A DNA stretch of 64,000 nucleotides from Streptomyces olivochromogenes. GTDB taxonomy: Bacteria > Actinomycetota > Actinomycetes > Streptomycetales > Streptomycetaceae. Below, piece after piece: positions 53,144 to 61,945 of the stretch; position 1 is the first letter of the stretch, and the number at the start of each line of letters is the position of its first letter. Below the pieces are notes generated by a model that had not been told where the DNA came from, searched no databases, and saw only the letters and a program-made list of their open reading frames with translations. The translations under genes were made by a program, and so were the position numbers. The stretch covers positions 482,709 to 546,708 of the forward strand of contig NZ_KQ948455.1 of the NCBI RefSeq assembly GCF_001514115.1, read 5' to 3'.

Positions 53144-54127
53144 ATGAGACGCGGGTGGAGTCGGGTGGGGTCCTCGAGGCGGGGTCGGGCCCATCCGCGC
53201 TTCCGTACGTCCGTTCGCTGGTGGATCGCCGGACGTACCGTCCACGCCCTCCTCCTGATGACGCTGGGCGCGCTGGCCGGGCTCTCCGTCGTCATCGCGA
53301 CGGCGTGGACGCTCACCGAGCACTCGTCGCGGTCGATGGCGCAGCGGTTCTCGAACGGGGAGCGGCTCTTCGACCTCAGCCTCGCGGCGCTGCGGGCGAG
53401 TGTCGGTACGGACAATCTCAACCCCGAGCCGGACAGCACCGCGCACCAGCTGCTCGCCACGGTCGCCTCCGTCACGGGCTCCCTGGTGCCCGCGGTGCTG
53501 CTGGGCATCGTCCTGATCAAGATGTTCGCGCTGCGGCCGTTCGTCTGGCGGCAGCGGGCCAGCGTCTCGCACGCCTGGACCGCGGACTTCCCCGGCTACT
53601 CGCGGCGCCACGCCGACAGCGAGGACGCGATCATCGCCGTCCGCTTCTACAACCGCTTCGACAACCTGTCCGTCGTGGATCTGCGCGCCCGTGCCCATCT
53701 GCGCTACCTGGAGCGCTCCCCGCACGACGGCAGCCTGGTCATCTACAAGCAGTGGCTGAAGGTCCTGGACGCGCAGGGCGAACCGGCCGACGAGCGGTAC
53801 TGGCTCGCGGTCGAGCGCGGGGCGCCGTTCACCGTGTGGATACCGGTCGAGGCACCGGTGGCCGAACTGCCCTTCCGGCGGATCCAGGGCAAGGAGCTGT
53901 CCGGCTCGTACGGCGTCAAGCTCCTTGTCCGGCTGACGGCGCGGACCGTGGGCCTGGGCACCGAGGTCGCCGACGAGCGCTGGTTCGACCTGGAGGCGGG
54001 CGACTTCGAACTCGGCCGCTTCGTGCCGCTCCAGCCGGACCTGGACAAGGACGTGTGGCGCTGGGAGGGCTGGACGGACTTCGACGCCCTGGAACCCCAC
54101 CCGAACGGCGAGGACCCCAGGCCCTGA
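53144..54127 (+). CDS. two-helix membrane protein resembling a KirBac channel with altered filter
   Basis: A 327-residue protein. Helix 1 is about 32-56 (VHALLLMTLGALAGLSVVIA). A pore-like loop follows, with S86-V-G-T-D90 where potassium channels have T-x-G-Y-G, then NLNPEPDS. Helix 2 is about 102-128 (LLATVASVTGSLVPAVLLGI), and a roughly 190-residue cytoplasmic domain completes it. That domain matches the KirBac C-terminal fold segment by segment: AVRFYNRFDNLSVVDLRARAHL, FTVWIPVEAP, VKLLVRLTARTVG and the final TDFDAL. The order and spacing are those of KirBac proteins; the filter is not. The start is uncertain (ATG 53144, TTGAGG close by). Confidence 0.7.
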   Translation: MRRGWSRVGSSRRGRAHPRFRTSVRWWIAGRTVHALLLMTLGALAGLSVVIATAWTLTEHSSRSMAQRFSNGERLFDLSLAALRASVGTDNLNPEPDSTAHQLLATVASVTGSLVPAVLLGIVLIKMFALRPFVWRQRASVSHAWTADFPGYSRRHADSEDAIIAVRFYNRFDNLSVVDLRARAHLRYLERSPHDGSLVIYKQWLKVLDAQGEPADERYWLAVERGAPFTVWIPVEAPVAELPFRRIQGKELSGSYGVKLLVRLTARTVGLGTEVADERWFDLEAGDFELGRFVPLQPDLDKDVWRWEGWTDFDALEPHPNGEDPRP

Positions 54128-54181
54128 ATGACGAGAGGAGCCCAGGCCCTGAGTGTGCAGAGGAATCCGGGCCCTGAGTGT

Positions 54182-54952
54182 CTACGCGTCCCGCCTCTTC
54201 AGCAGCAGATAGCCCCCGAGGAGCGCTGCGACCACCCACAGGACCATGATCGCCAGGCCGCCCCAGGGGCCGTAGGGGGTGTCGTCGCCGATCGGGGTCA
54301 CCACCCGCATGATCTTGCTGCCGGCCTGGTCGGGCAGGTAGCGGCCGATCTTCTTGGTCGCGGACACCGCGCCGAGGATGTTGGAGATCAGGAAGAAGAA
54401 CGGCATGAGGATGCCGAGCGAGAGCATCGGGCTGCGCAGCATCGTCGCGACGCCCATCGAGAAGACCGCGATCAGCGTCATGTAGAGGCCGCCGCCGATC
54501 ACCGCGCGCAGCACCCCGGAGTCGCTGATCGACGCGCTGTGCGTGCCGAGCGCCGCCTGTCCCAGGAAGAAGGCGATGAAGCTGGTGATCATGCCGACGA
54601 CGAGGGCGAGCCCCGCCGCCACCGCGATCTTGCTGAAGAGGAACGTGGCGCGCTGCGGGACCGCGGCCAGCGAGGTGCGGATCATGCCGGTGCTGTACTC
54701 GTTGCCGACCACGAGCACCCCGAACACGATCATCGCGAGCTGGCCGAGGCTCATCCCCGCGAAGCTGATGTATGTCGGGTCGAAGGAGAGCTGGTCGTTG
54801 TCGCCCATCTTGTCGAACTCGTTCTTCGACAGCAGAGAGATCAGGATGCCCAGCGCGATCGTGACCACCGCGGCGAGACTGAGCGTCCAGACAGTGGACG
54901 CGACGGACCGGATCTTGGTCCACTCGGACTTGAGGACCTGGGTCGCCGCCAT
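54182..54952 (-). CDS. ABC-2 transporter permease (second exporter)
   Basis: A 256-residue membrane protein with six hydrophobic segments and the same signatures as the permease at 49760-50605 (KSEWTKIRSVASTVWTL; GNEYSTGMIRTSLAAVPQR). ATG 54952 ends 2 bp before the ATPase stop codon on the minus strand, so the pair is one unit. The substrate is unknown; these exporters are often linked to peptide or lipid export. Confidence 0.92.
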   Translation of the reverse strand: MAATQVLKSEWTKIRSVASTVWTLSLAAVVTIALGILISLLSKNEFDKMGDNDQLSFDPTYISFAGMSLGQLAMIVFGVLVVGNEYSTGMIRTSLAAVPQRATFLFSKIAVAAGLALVVGMITSFIAFFLGQAALGTHSASISDSGVLRAVIGGGLYMTLIAVFSMGVATMLRSPMLSLGILMPFFFLISNILGAVSATKKIGRYLPDQAGSKIMRVVTPIGDDTPYGPWGGLAIMVLWVVAALLGGYLLLKRRDA

Positions 54953-54954
54953 GC

Positions 54955-55905
54955 TCAGGTCTCCTTGTTCCAGCCGCCGCCCCACTGCTGGGGCGGGGCA
55001 TCGGTGTGCGCGTGGTACTCCACCGACTCCGCGGTCAGCTGCATGAACGCGTCCTCCAGGGAGGCCTGCTGGGGGCTCAGCTCGTGCAGCACGAGCTGGT
55101 GCTGCGCGGCCAGCTCACCGATCTGCTCCGACTTCGCGCCGTCCACCTCCAGCGTCCCGCTGCCGCTCTCGACGACGGTGATCCCCGCCTCGTGCAGGAC
55201 GTCGAGCAGCCGCTCGCGCTGGGGGGAGCGGATACGGACGTACGACCGCGAGTTCTGCGCGATGAAGTCGGCCATGGAGGTGTCCGCGAGGAGGCGGCCC
55301 TGGCCGATGACGACGAGGTGCTCCGCGGTCAGCGCCATCTCGCTCATGAGGTGACTCGACACGAAGACCGTACGGCCCTGGCCTGCCAGCGACTTCATCA
55401 GGTTGCGGATCCAGTGGATGCCCTCGGGGTCGAGGCCGTTGACCGGCTCGTCGAACATCAGGATCCGCGGGTCGCCGAGGAGCGCGCCCGCGATGCCGAG
55501 TCGTTGGCCCATGCCGAGCGAGAAGCCCTTGGCCTTCTTCCTGGCCACCGAGGTGAGGCCCACGGTGTCCAGGACCTCGTCCACCCGCGCCTTGGGGATG
55601 CCGTTGCTCTGGGCGAGACAGAGGAGGTGGTTGAAGGCGCTGCGGCCGCCGTGCATGGCCTTGGCATCCAGCAGGGCGCCGATGTACTTCAGCGGGTCCT
55701 TGAGGTGGTCGTAATGCTGCCCGTCGATGCGTACGTCGCCCGCGGTGGGGCGGTCGAGGCCGAGCATCATCCGCATCGTCGTGGACTTGCCCGCGCCGTT
55801 CGGACCGAGGAACCCCGTGACGATACCGGGTCTGACGGTGAAGGTCAGATGGTTGACCGCCACCTTCTCGCCGTACCGCTTGGTCAGCCCCTCAAGCTCG
55901 ATCAT
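54955..55905 (-). CDS. ABC transporter ATPase (second exporter)
   Basis: A 316-residue ATPase with Walker A LGPNGAGKSTTM, the variant signature FSLGMGQRLGIA, Walker B ILMFDEPVNGLDPEG and SSHLMSEMALTAEHL. It is closely related to the ATPase at 50602 but ends without the long proline-rich tail. ATG 55905 was chosen over an upstream frame. The duplication of both subunits points to gene-pair duplication. Confidence 0.94.
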   Translation of the reverse strand: MIELEGLTKRYGEKVAVNHLTFTVRPGIVTGFLGPNGAGKSTTMRMMLGLDRPTAGDVRIDGQHYDHLKDPLKYIGALLDAKAMHGGRSAFNHLLCLAQSNGIPKARVDEVLDTVGLTSVARKKAKGFSLGMGQRLGIAGALLGDPRILMFDEPVNGLDPEGIHWIRNLMKSLAGQGRTVFVSSHLMSEMALTAEHLVVIGQGRLLADTSMADFIAQNSRSYVRIRSPQRERLLDVLHEAGITVVESGSGTLEVDGAKSEQIGELAAQHQLVLHELSPQQASLEDAFMQLTAESVEYHAHTDAPPQQWGGGWNKET

Positions 55906-56122
55906 GCGCACACGGTAGGACGCGGTCTGGGCCCGTGCCACTTGGGCGGCGGTGTGTTTGCCGCATGTTCACCGTCTCCGACCGCCGCGTCATCCTGGCT
56001 GGTCGGGCCCGCACCGCGGAGCCGCACAATGTCACCGTCCCGCGCCCCTCTTGGGGCACGCCAACGGCCCGCGCTCCCGAGAAGAGAGCGCGGGCCGGAG
56101 TGCTGCCGGAAACTACCCGAAC

Positions 56123-57058
56123 CTACCGGGTCTGCTGGGCCGGAACCCCGCGGGAGATCGGCTCGTCCTCGGCCGGCGTGGTCGCGGCGGCCACCGCGGC
56201 ACCCGTGAGCGTCGCGAGCATCTCGCGGACGTTCGTGAGCTGAGCGTTGATCGAGTCGCGACGGTTCGTCAGCGCCGCCAGCTCGCGCTCGGATTCCGAG
56301 CGGATGCGGTCGGCCTTGGCGTTCGCGTCGGCCACGATGTCCTCGGCCTGGCGCTGGGCCGTCTCCACCGTCTGGCGGGCGCGGCGCTCGGCGTCCGTGC
56401 GCAGCTTCTCGGCCTCCAGGCGGAGCTGCTCCGCGCGGTGCTCGATCTCCGCGAGGCGCTTCTCGGCCTTGGCCTGACGCGAAGCCAGGTCACGCTCGGA
56501 CTGCTCGCGGCGCTTGGCGAGGTTCGTCTCGAAGTCGGCGGCGGCCTGCGCGGCCTTGGCACGGGTCTCCTCGAAGAGAGCGTCCGCCTCCTCGCGCTTG
56601 GACTGCGCGTCCTTCTGCGCCTCCTGGCGCAGCTGGGAGGCGTCGCTCTTGGCCTTCTCGACGATCCGGACGCCCTCGTCCTCGGCCTTGGACTTGCGGT
56701 CTGCAGCGAACGATTCTGCGTCGTTGCGGACCTGCTGGGCGGCCGACTCGGCGAGCTCACGGTGCTGCTCGGACGCGCGACGGGCCTCCTCGCGCAGATC
56801 CTTCGCCTCCTCCTCGGCGAGGCGGAGGATCTTCTCGACACGCGCGCCGAGACCCGCGTACGACGGTTCGGCGTCGGTGACCTGGGCCTGGGCGTTCTGC
56901 GTTTCGAGGTGGAGCTCCTCGATGCGCTTTTCGAGAGCAGTGATACGGGCCAGAGCGCTGTCACGGTCGGAGACGAGCTTCGAAATGCGTTCGTCCACCT
57001 GAGCGCGGTCGTACCCACGCCGCACAAGCTCGAAGCCGTAGGGGGAAGTGTCGCTCAT
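56123..57058 (-). CDS. filP: FilP, intermediate-filament-like cytoskeletal protein
   Basis: A 311-residue, mostly coiled-coil protein. The N-terminal DivIVA-like segment (SPYGFELVRRGYDRAQVDERI) is followed by heptad-rich Glu/Ala/Arg sequence to about residue 290. In Streptomyces FilP forms a filament network near hyphal tips and gives rigidity, working with DivIVA and Scy. Length matches the S. coelicolor protein. ATG 57058 gives the usual MSDTSPYGF start. Scy is encoded directly upstream on the same strand. Confidence 0.95.
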   Translation of the reverse strand: MSDTSPYGFELVRRGYDRAQVDERISKLVSDRDSALARITALEKRIEELHLETQNAQAQVTDAEPSYAGLGARVEKILRLAEEEAKDLREEARRASEQHRELAESAAQQVRNDAESFAADRKSKAEDEGVRIVEKAKSDASQLRQEAQKDAQSKREEADALFEETRAKAAQAAADFETNLAKRREQSERDLASRQAKAEKRLAEIEHRAEQLRLEAEKLRTDAERRARQTVETAQRQAEDIVADANAKADRIRSESERELAALTNRRDSINAQLTNVREMLATLTGAAVAAATTPAEDEPISRGVPAQQTR

Positions 57059-57241
57059 GGGGTTCCTGTCGAATGAGACCGGTGAGGTGATAGGGGGAAT
57101 CCTAGGGGCCAAAGCGGTGTGTCATCGAGCGGATGCGTGTTTGATCTGGAGAATGAGACTCCTTTTGGGTGGCTAACTGTCAGACGGCTTGCCAGAACCT
57201 GTGACAAAGGTCCGTTCAAAGCACGGATTGGGTGGTTATGG

Positions 57242-60200
57242 CTACCCTTCTGACGACTTGCCACTCGCACGAGTTGCGCCGGCGGCAGCGCCCGCTTTGA
57301 CCCCACCGTCCTTGCCTGCGGACGGGGCCTCAAAGGACTCCAACGCCTCCAGGACATCCTGGACACGGGAGATCTCCGCGTTGATGTCCTCGCGCCGGCG
57401 GATCAGCACCTCCAGCTCGCGCTTGCCCTCCTCGACCGCGGCCCGCGCCTCGCGGATGGCCTCGGCCTTGATCTCCGTCGCCTCCGCGATGAGCGAGCTC
57501 TTCTTCTGCTCGGCCTCCTTGAGGAGCCCCTCGGCCTTCTTGACCGCGGCGATACGGACCTTGCTCGCCTCGGAGTTGGCCTCCGAGACCAGGTCCTTCG
57601 CCTTCGCCTCGGCCTCGGCGAGCTGGTCCTCGGCGGCCCGCACCAGCGCGTCGCAGCGCTCGCCGGCCGTCTTCATCGCCTCGGCCGACTCACGCCTGGC
57701 CCGCTCGTGCAGTTCCTCGATCTCGGTGGTGACGCGGTCGCGCAGCTCCTCCGCCCGCTCCCTTATGGCGGTCGCGTCCCGACGCGCGCCGATCAGGAGC
57801 TCGTCCGCGTCCGTACGGGACCGCTCCACCATGGTGTTGCCCTCGACGGTCGCCTCGGAGACCAGCCGCTCGGCCTCGTTGCGTGCCGCGCCCACCATCG
57901 TGTCGGCCTGCGACTCGGCGTCCGCCGTGGTCTTCTGCGCGCTCTGCTGCGCCTCGGCGAGCAGCTTGTCCGCCTCGGACGCCGTCTCCGAGATGAGCGT
58001 GTCGACCTGCTCGGCCGCCTCGGAGCGCCGCTTGTTGGCCTCACGGCGTGCCGCGTCCAGCGTCCGGTCGGCCTCCTCGCGGGCACCGGACGTGAGCCGC
58101 TCGGCCTCCGCCGCCGCCTCGGCCTTGACCCGCTCGGACTCGCTGCGGATCCGCTCGGCGTGCTGCTGCGCGGAACCGACCGTCTCGGCGGCCTCGGCGC
58201 GCAGCCGCTCCGCGTCCCCGGTCGCGTCCGAGACCAGCCGCTCGGCCTTGGCCACGGACTCCGCGCGTACGCGCTCGGCCTCGGCGTTCGTCTCGTTCGT
58301 CAGCCGCTCCGCCTCGGAGCGCGCCTCGGTGATGAGCGTGTCGACCTGCGTGGCCGCGTCCGAACGGATCCGGTTCGCGTCCTCCCGGGCCTCGGCACGG
58401 CTGCGCGAAGCGTCCTGCTCGGCGTTCGCGATGGTGTCGGAGGCCTCGGTGCGCACCCGCTGGGCGTGCTCGGCGGCTTCCGAACGCAGCCGCTCGGACT
58501 CGGCGATCGCCTCCGAAACCGTACGCTCCGCGAGCGACTTGGCGGCGTCCGTCTCCTCGGCCGCCTCGCGCCGGATACGGCTCGCGTCCTCGGAGGCACG
58601 CTCCCGCTCCGCGTACGCGTCGGCGCGGACCCGGTCCGCCTCCTCCTGCGCCTCGGTCCTGGTCCGGTCCGCCGCGTGCTCGGCGGCGCTGCGCAGGCCG
58701 GTGATCTCCTCCTGGGCCTGCTCGTGCAGCCCCGCCACGGCGTCGCGCACCTGCTGCGCGGTCTGCTCGGCGCTGGAGACCATCTCGGTCGCGCGCCGGT
58801 CGGCCTCCTCGACCAGCCGTACGGCCTCGGCCTGGGCCTCGTCGACACGGTTGCGCGCGGAGGCGAGGAGCTCCTCGCTCTGCTCGCGGGCCCGCTCGCG
58901 CTCCTGGTCGGCCTCCTGGCGCGCGGAACCGAGGAGTTCCTCGGCCTCGCGGCGGCGCCGGGCGGCCTCCTCCTGGGCGGCGGCCAGCGTCTCCGCGCCC
59001 TCGGTGGCCAGCCGCTCGGCCGCGGCCTGGGCCTCCGCCCGTACCCGGTCGGCGCTGTCCTGGGCCTCCGACTTCAGCCGCTCGGCCTCCGCCGCGGCCT
59101 CCGACCGCAGTCGTACGGCGATGTTCTCGCCCTCGGCGCGCGACGTGGAGGCGTCCGCGGCGGCCTCGTTGCGCAGCCGCTCCGCCTCCGCCTCGGCCTG
59201 CGCCTGGAGCGTACGGATCCGCTCGGCGGCCTCCGAACGCAGCCGCTCGCTCTCCTCGGCGGCCTCGCGGCGGATCCGCTCGGCGTCCGCCCGTGCGTCG
59301 CTCAGCGCCTCCTCGGCCGAGACGAGCCGCTGCTCGGCCTCGGTGTGCAGCCGGGTCAGCTCCTCGGCGGCCTCCGTCCGACGGGCCGCTATGGCGCGCT
59401 CGGTCTCCTCGCGCAGCCCCTCGGCGGCCCGCTCGGCCTCCGCCTTGATCGTGTCGGAGAGCTCGACGGCCTCCTCGCGGTTGCGCTCGGCCTCCTTGCG
59501 CGTGCGCTCCAGGGTCTCCTCGGCCTGGCGGCGCAGCGTCGTGGCGCGCTCGATGGCCTCGGTGCGCACCCGCTCGCTGTCGCCGGTGGCCGTGTTCCGC
59601 AGCTCGTCCGCGTCCGCCTTGGCCTTCGCGAGCAGCTCTTCGGCGGTCTTGGCCGCCTCCTCGATCTGCTGGACGGCCTCGCGCCGGGCCTCGGAGCGGA
59701 TCCGCTCGCCCTCGGCATTGGCGTCGGAGCGCAGCTGCTCGGCCTCGCCGCGCAGCCGGCGCGCCTCCTCCTGCAGCTCGACCGTCTTGGCGCGGTACTC
59801 CTTGGTGTCGTCCTTCGCCGTGCCCTTGAGCTGCTCGGCGATGTCGTGCGCCTCGGCACGCAGCCGGTCCGCCTCGGACTCCGCCTCGGTGCGGATCCGC
59901 TCGGCCTCCTCGGCCGCCGACTTCCTGGTCGCCTTGGCGTCCTCGGACGCCTTGTTCAGGACGTCCTCGGCGGTACGGGCCGCCTTGGAGAGCTGGGAGG
60001 CGGTCTCCTCGGCGGTGAGGCTGCGCGCGGTCTCCTCGGCCTCCGCGACGATCTTCTCGGCCTTGGTCTTGGCGTCCGCGACGGCCTGCTCGGCGTCGGA
60101 CTTGGTGGTCTCGGCCTCCTTGGTGGCCTCGCTGACCAGCCGGGCGACCTGTTCCTTCGCCGTCCGCGTGCGCTGCTCGTTCGCCGACTCGGCGCTCGCC

Positions 60201-61093
60201 AGGGCCTTGGCCGCGGCCTCCTTCGCCTCGGCGACGACCTTGTCCGCCTCGGTCCGCGCCTCGCGCAGCGCCGACTCGGCCTCCGACATGCGCTGCTCGG
60301 CGGCCCGGCTCAGCTCGGTGGCCTGGCGGCGGGCGCTGTCCGACTCGTTCGCCGTGGAGCTGCGCAGCTGCTCGGCGTGGTCGGTGGCCTCCTGGGCCTG
60401 CGTCGACGCGGCGTTCAGCAGCCGCTCGGCGTCCGTGCGGGCCCGGCGCAGCAGCGCCTCGGCCTCGGCGCGGGCCGACTCGGCGTCGTTCGTCAGCCGC
60501 TGGCGGGCCTCGGCGGCGGTCCGCTCGGCCTCCGCACGGGCGGCACTCAGCGCCTGGTCCGCCTCCGCGCGCGACTCCTCCAGGAGCCGGCGGGCCTGCT
60601 GCTCGCTGCGGGCGCGCAGCTGCTCGGCCCACGCCACGTTCTCGTTGACGTGCGACTCGACGGTCTGACGGCGCTCGGCCAGCTCCTGATCGAGCTGCTG
60701 GCGGCGCGCGACCGCCTCCTGGTGCAGCTCCGCCTGCAACCGGGCGGCCTGCTCGGCGTGCTCCTGGAGGATGCGCTGCGTCTGCGCCCGGGCCTGGCTC
60801 ATCTCGCGCTCGGCGTCGGCGCGCAGCTGATCGGCCTGGATCTGGGCATTACGGAGCAACTGCTCGGCCTGATAGCCGAGGTCGCCGCCGCTGTCGTAGG
60901 CAGGCCGGGTCGCCAGACTGCGGCGCGCCTCGTGCAGCTTGGCGCGCAGCACCTCGACCTGATAGCCGAGGTCCTCGGCGTGCTGGACGGCCTTCTCCCG
61001 CTCGGTCTTCAGCCGTTCCATCTCGGCCTCGAACCGAGAGAGGTGGTCGACGTCAGCCGCCGGCTCTCGCTCCTGGCGTTCGTAGCCCCGCAC
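57242..61093 (-). CDS. scy: Scy, polarity scaffold coiled-coil protein
   Basis: A 1283-residue protein, almost entirely coiled coil. A short DivIVA-like N-terminal part (DHLSRFEAEMERLKTEREK) is followed by very long runs of Glu/Ala/Arg heptads arranged in repeats (variants of AEAERLRSEA recur through the whole protein). In S. coelicolor Scy organises the tip polarity complex with DivIVA and FilP. GTG 61093 gives the expected MRGYERQ start; TTG 61123 with GGAGAG upstream would add ten residues. The length is slightly below the roughly 1326 residues I recall for S. coelicolor. Confidence 0.94.
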   Translation of the reverse strand: MRGYERQEREPAADVDHLSRFEAEMERLKTEREKAVQHAEDLGYQVEVLRAKLHEARRSLATRPAYDSGGDLGYQAEQLLRNAQIQADQLRADAEREMSQARAQTQRILQEHAEQAARLQAELHQEAVARRQQLDQELAERRQTVESHVNENVAWAEQLRARSEQQARRLLEESRAEADQALSAARAEAERTAAEARQRLTNDAESARAEAEALLRRARTDAERLLNAASTQAQEATDHAEQLRSSTANESDSARRQATELSRAAEQRMSEAESALREARTEADKVVAEAKEAAAKALASAESANEQRTRTAKEQVARLVSEATKEAETTKSDAEQAVADAKTKAEKIVAEAEETARSLTAEETASQLSKAARTAEDVLNKASEDAKATRKSAAEEAERIRTEAESEADRLRAEAHDIAEQLKGTAKDDTKEYRAKTVELQEEARRLRGEAEQLRSDANAEGERIRSEARREAVQQIEEAAKTAEELLAKAKADADELRNTATGDSERVRTEAIERATTLRRQAEETLERTRKEAERNREEAVELSDTIKAEAERAAEGLREETERAIAARRTEAAEELTRLHTEAEQRLVSAEEALSDARADAERIRREAAEESERLRSEAAERIRTLQAQAEAEAERLRNEAAADASTSRAEGENIAVRLRSEAAAEAERLKSEAQDSADRVRAEAQAAAERLATEGAETLAAAQEEAARRRREAEELLGSARQEADQERERAREQSEELLASARNRVDEAQAEAVRLVEEADRRATEMVSSAEQTAQQVRDAVAGLHEQAQEEITGLRSAAEHAADRTRTEAQEEADRVRADAYAERERASEDASRIRREAAEETDAAKSLAERTVSEAIAESERLRSEAAEHAQRVRTEASDTIANAEQDASRSRAEAREDANRIRSDAATQVDTLITEARSEAERLTNETNAEAERVRAESVAKAERLVSDATGDAERLRAEAAETVGSAQQHAERIRSESERVKAEAAAEAERLTSGAREEADRTLDAARREANKRRSEAAEQVDTLISETASEADKLLAEAQQSAQKTTADAESQADTMVGAARNEAERLVSEATVEGNTMVERSRTDADELLIGARRDATAIRERAEELRDRVTTEIEELHERARRESAEAMKTAGERCDALVRAAEDQLAEAEAKAKDLVSEANSEASKVRIAAVKKAEGLLKEAEQKKSSLIAEATEIKAEAIREARAAVEEGKRELEVLIRRREDINAEISRVQDVLEALESFEAPSAGKDGGVKAGAAAGATRASGKSSEG

Positions 61094-61251
61094 TGCGCGG
61101 TCCCATCCGTCCCCTGGTCGCAAGTCTCTCCAAACGAACCCCGTCCATCCGCCGAACGGGGCCCCCGGGGAATGGTGTCAGATCAACAGCGGAGCACGGG
61201 CTGTCGCCCCGACGCTCGTCCCCCGAAACCTGGACCCCGGCCCTTGGCCAC

Positions 61252-61268
61252 GCCGTCCTCAGGACGGC
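61252..61268. repeat. 17-bp near-perfect palindrome in the scy upstream region
   Basis: GCCGTCCT (61252-61259) and AGGACGGC (61261-61268) flank a single central C. It lies between the epimerase and scy genes and could be an operator or hairpin. Confidence 0.6.
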
Positions 61269-61358
61269 ATGACCTCAGGGCCCGTCGCCGGACAGGCCCT
61301 GGGCCGCCCCGAAACGGCAGCGGCCAACCCCAACCCTACCGGCCCAGATATACGGAGG

Positions 61359-61799
61359 TCAGTGCTCAGGTGACTCAACAGCCGCCGAAGTGACCAGTTC
61401 TGTCAGGACACCGTGGCAATCCTTTGGGTGAAGGAACGTGATTCGTGACCCCATGGAGCCGCGTCGGGGCTCGTCGTAGAGGACTCGAACGCCTTTCTCC
61501 CTGATATCGGCGGCTTCGGCGTCGACGTCCGCCGTACCGAACGCGATGTGATGGACACCTTCGCCGTTCTTCGCCAGCCACTTCCCGACGGCCGAGTCCT
61601 CGCGGGTCGGCTCCAGGAGCTGGAGGTAGGAGGCGCCGCCGTCGGACGTCTCATTGATCTTGAGCATGGCCTCGCGGACGCCCTGCTCCTCGTTGACCTC
61701 GGAGTGGAAGACCTCGAAGCCGTACGTCGCCCGGTAGAACTCGACGGTCGCGTCGAGGTCGAAGCAGGCGATACCGATGTGGTCGATTCGCGTCAGCAT
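61359..61799 (-). CDS. mce: methylmalonyl-CoA epimerase
   Basis: A 146-residue vicinal-oxygen-chelate protein that converts (2S)- and (2R)-methylmalonyl-CoA. The metal ligands His7 (DHIG), Gln60, His84 (VHHIAFG) and Glu134 (LTELV) are at the expected places. ATG 61799 is the start. It supplies the mutase that MeaB protects and that uses the coenzyme made by the PduO enzyme in this window. Confidence 0.95.
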   Translation of the reverse strand: MLTRIDHIGIACFDLDATVEFYRATYGFEVFHSEVNEEQGVREAMLKINETSDGGASYLQLLEPTREDSAVGKWLAKNGEGVHHIAFGTADVDAEAADIREKGVRVLYDEPRRGSMGSRITFLHPKDCHGVLTELVTSAAVESPEH

Positions 61800-61945
61800 G
61801 GAGTCAGTGCAGCGCTCATACGGCGGTTACGCAACGTGCGCGCGATCACACTGACTGCCGGATGACGGGTGGCCTACCGCTCAGTACATTCAAGTAAACC
61901 CTCGTTCACTCCTCGGCTGTGCAGCCGGTAAGGGGATCGCACCTC

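Noticed and set aside
57189..60668. 1159-codon open frame on the plus strand opposite scy
   Set aside because: It is exactly antisense to the Glu/Ala/Arg coiled-coil gene, and its Ser/Ala-rich translation is the complement of that repetitive coding. No domain and no ribosome site fit.
57707..61393. 1228-codon plus-strand frame opposite scy, Leu/Gly/Arg rich
   Set aside because: Another GC-bias shadow of the repetitive scy sequence, extending into the next gene without any recognisable protein.
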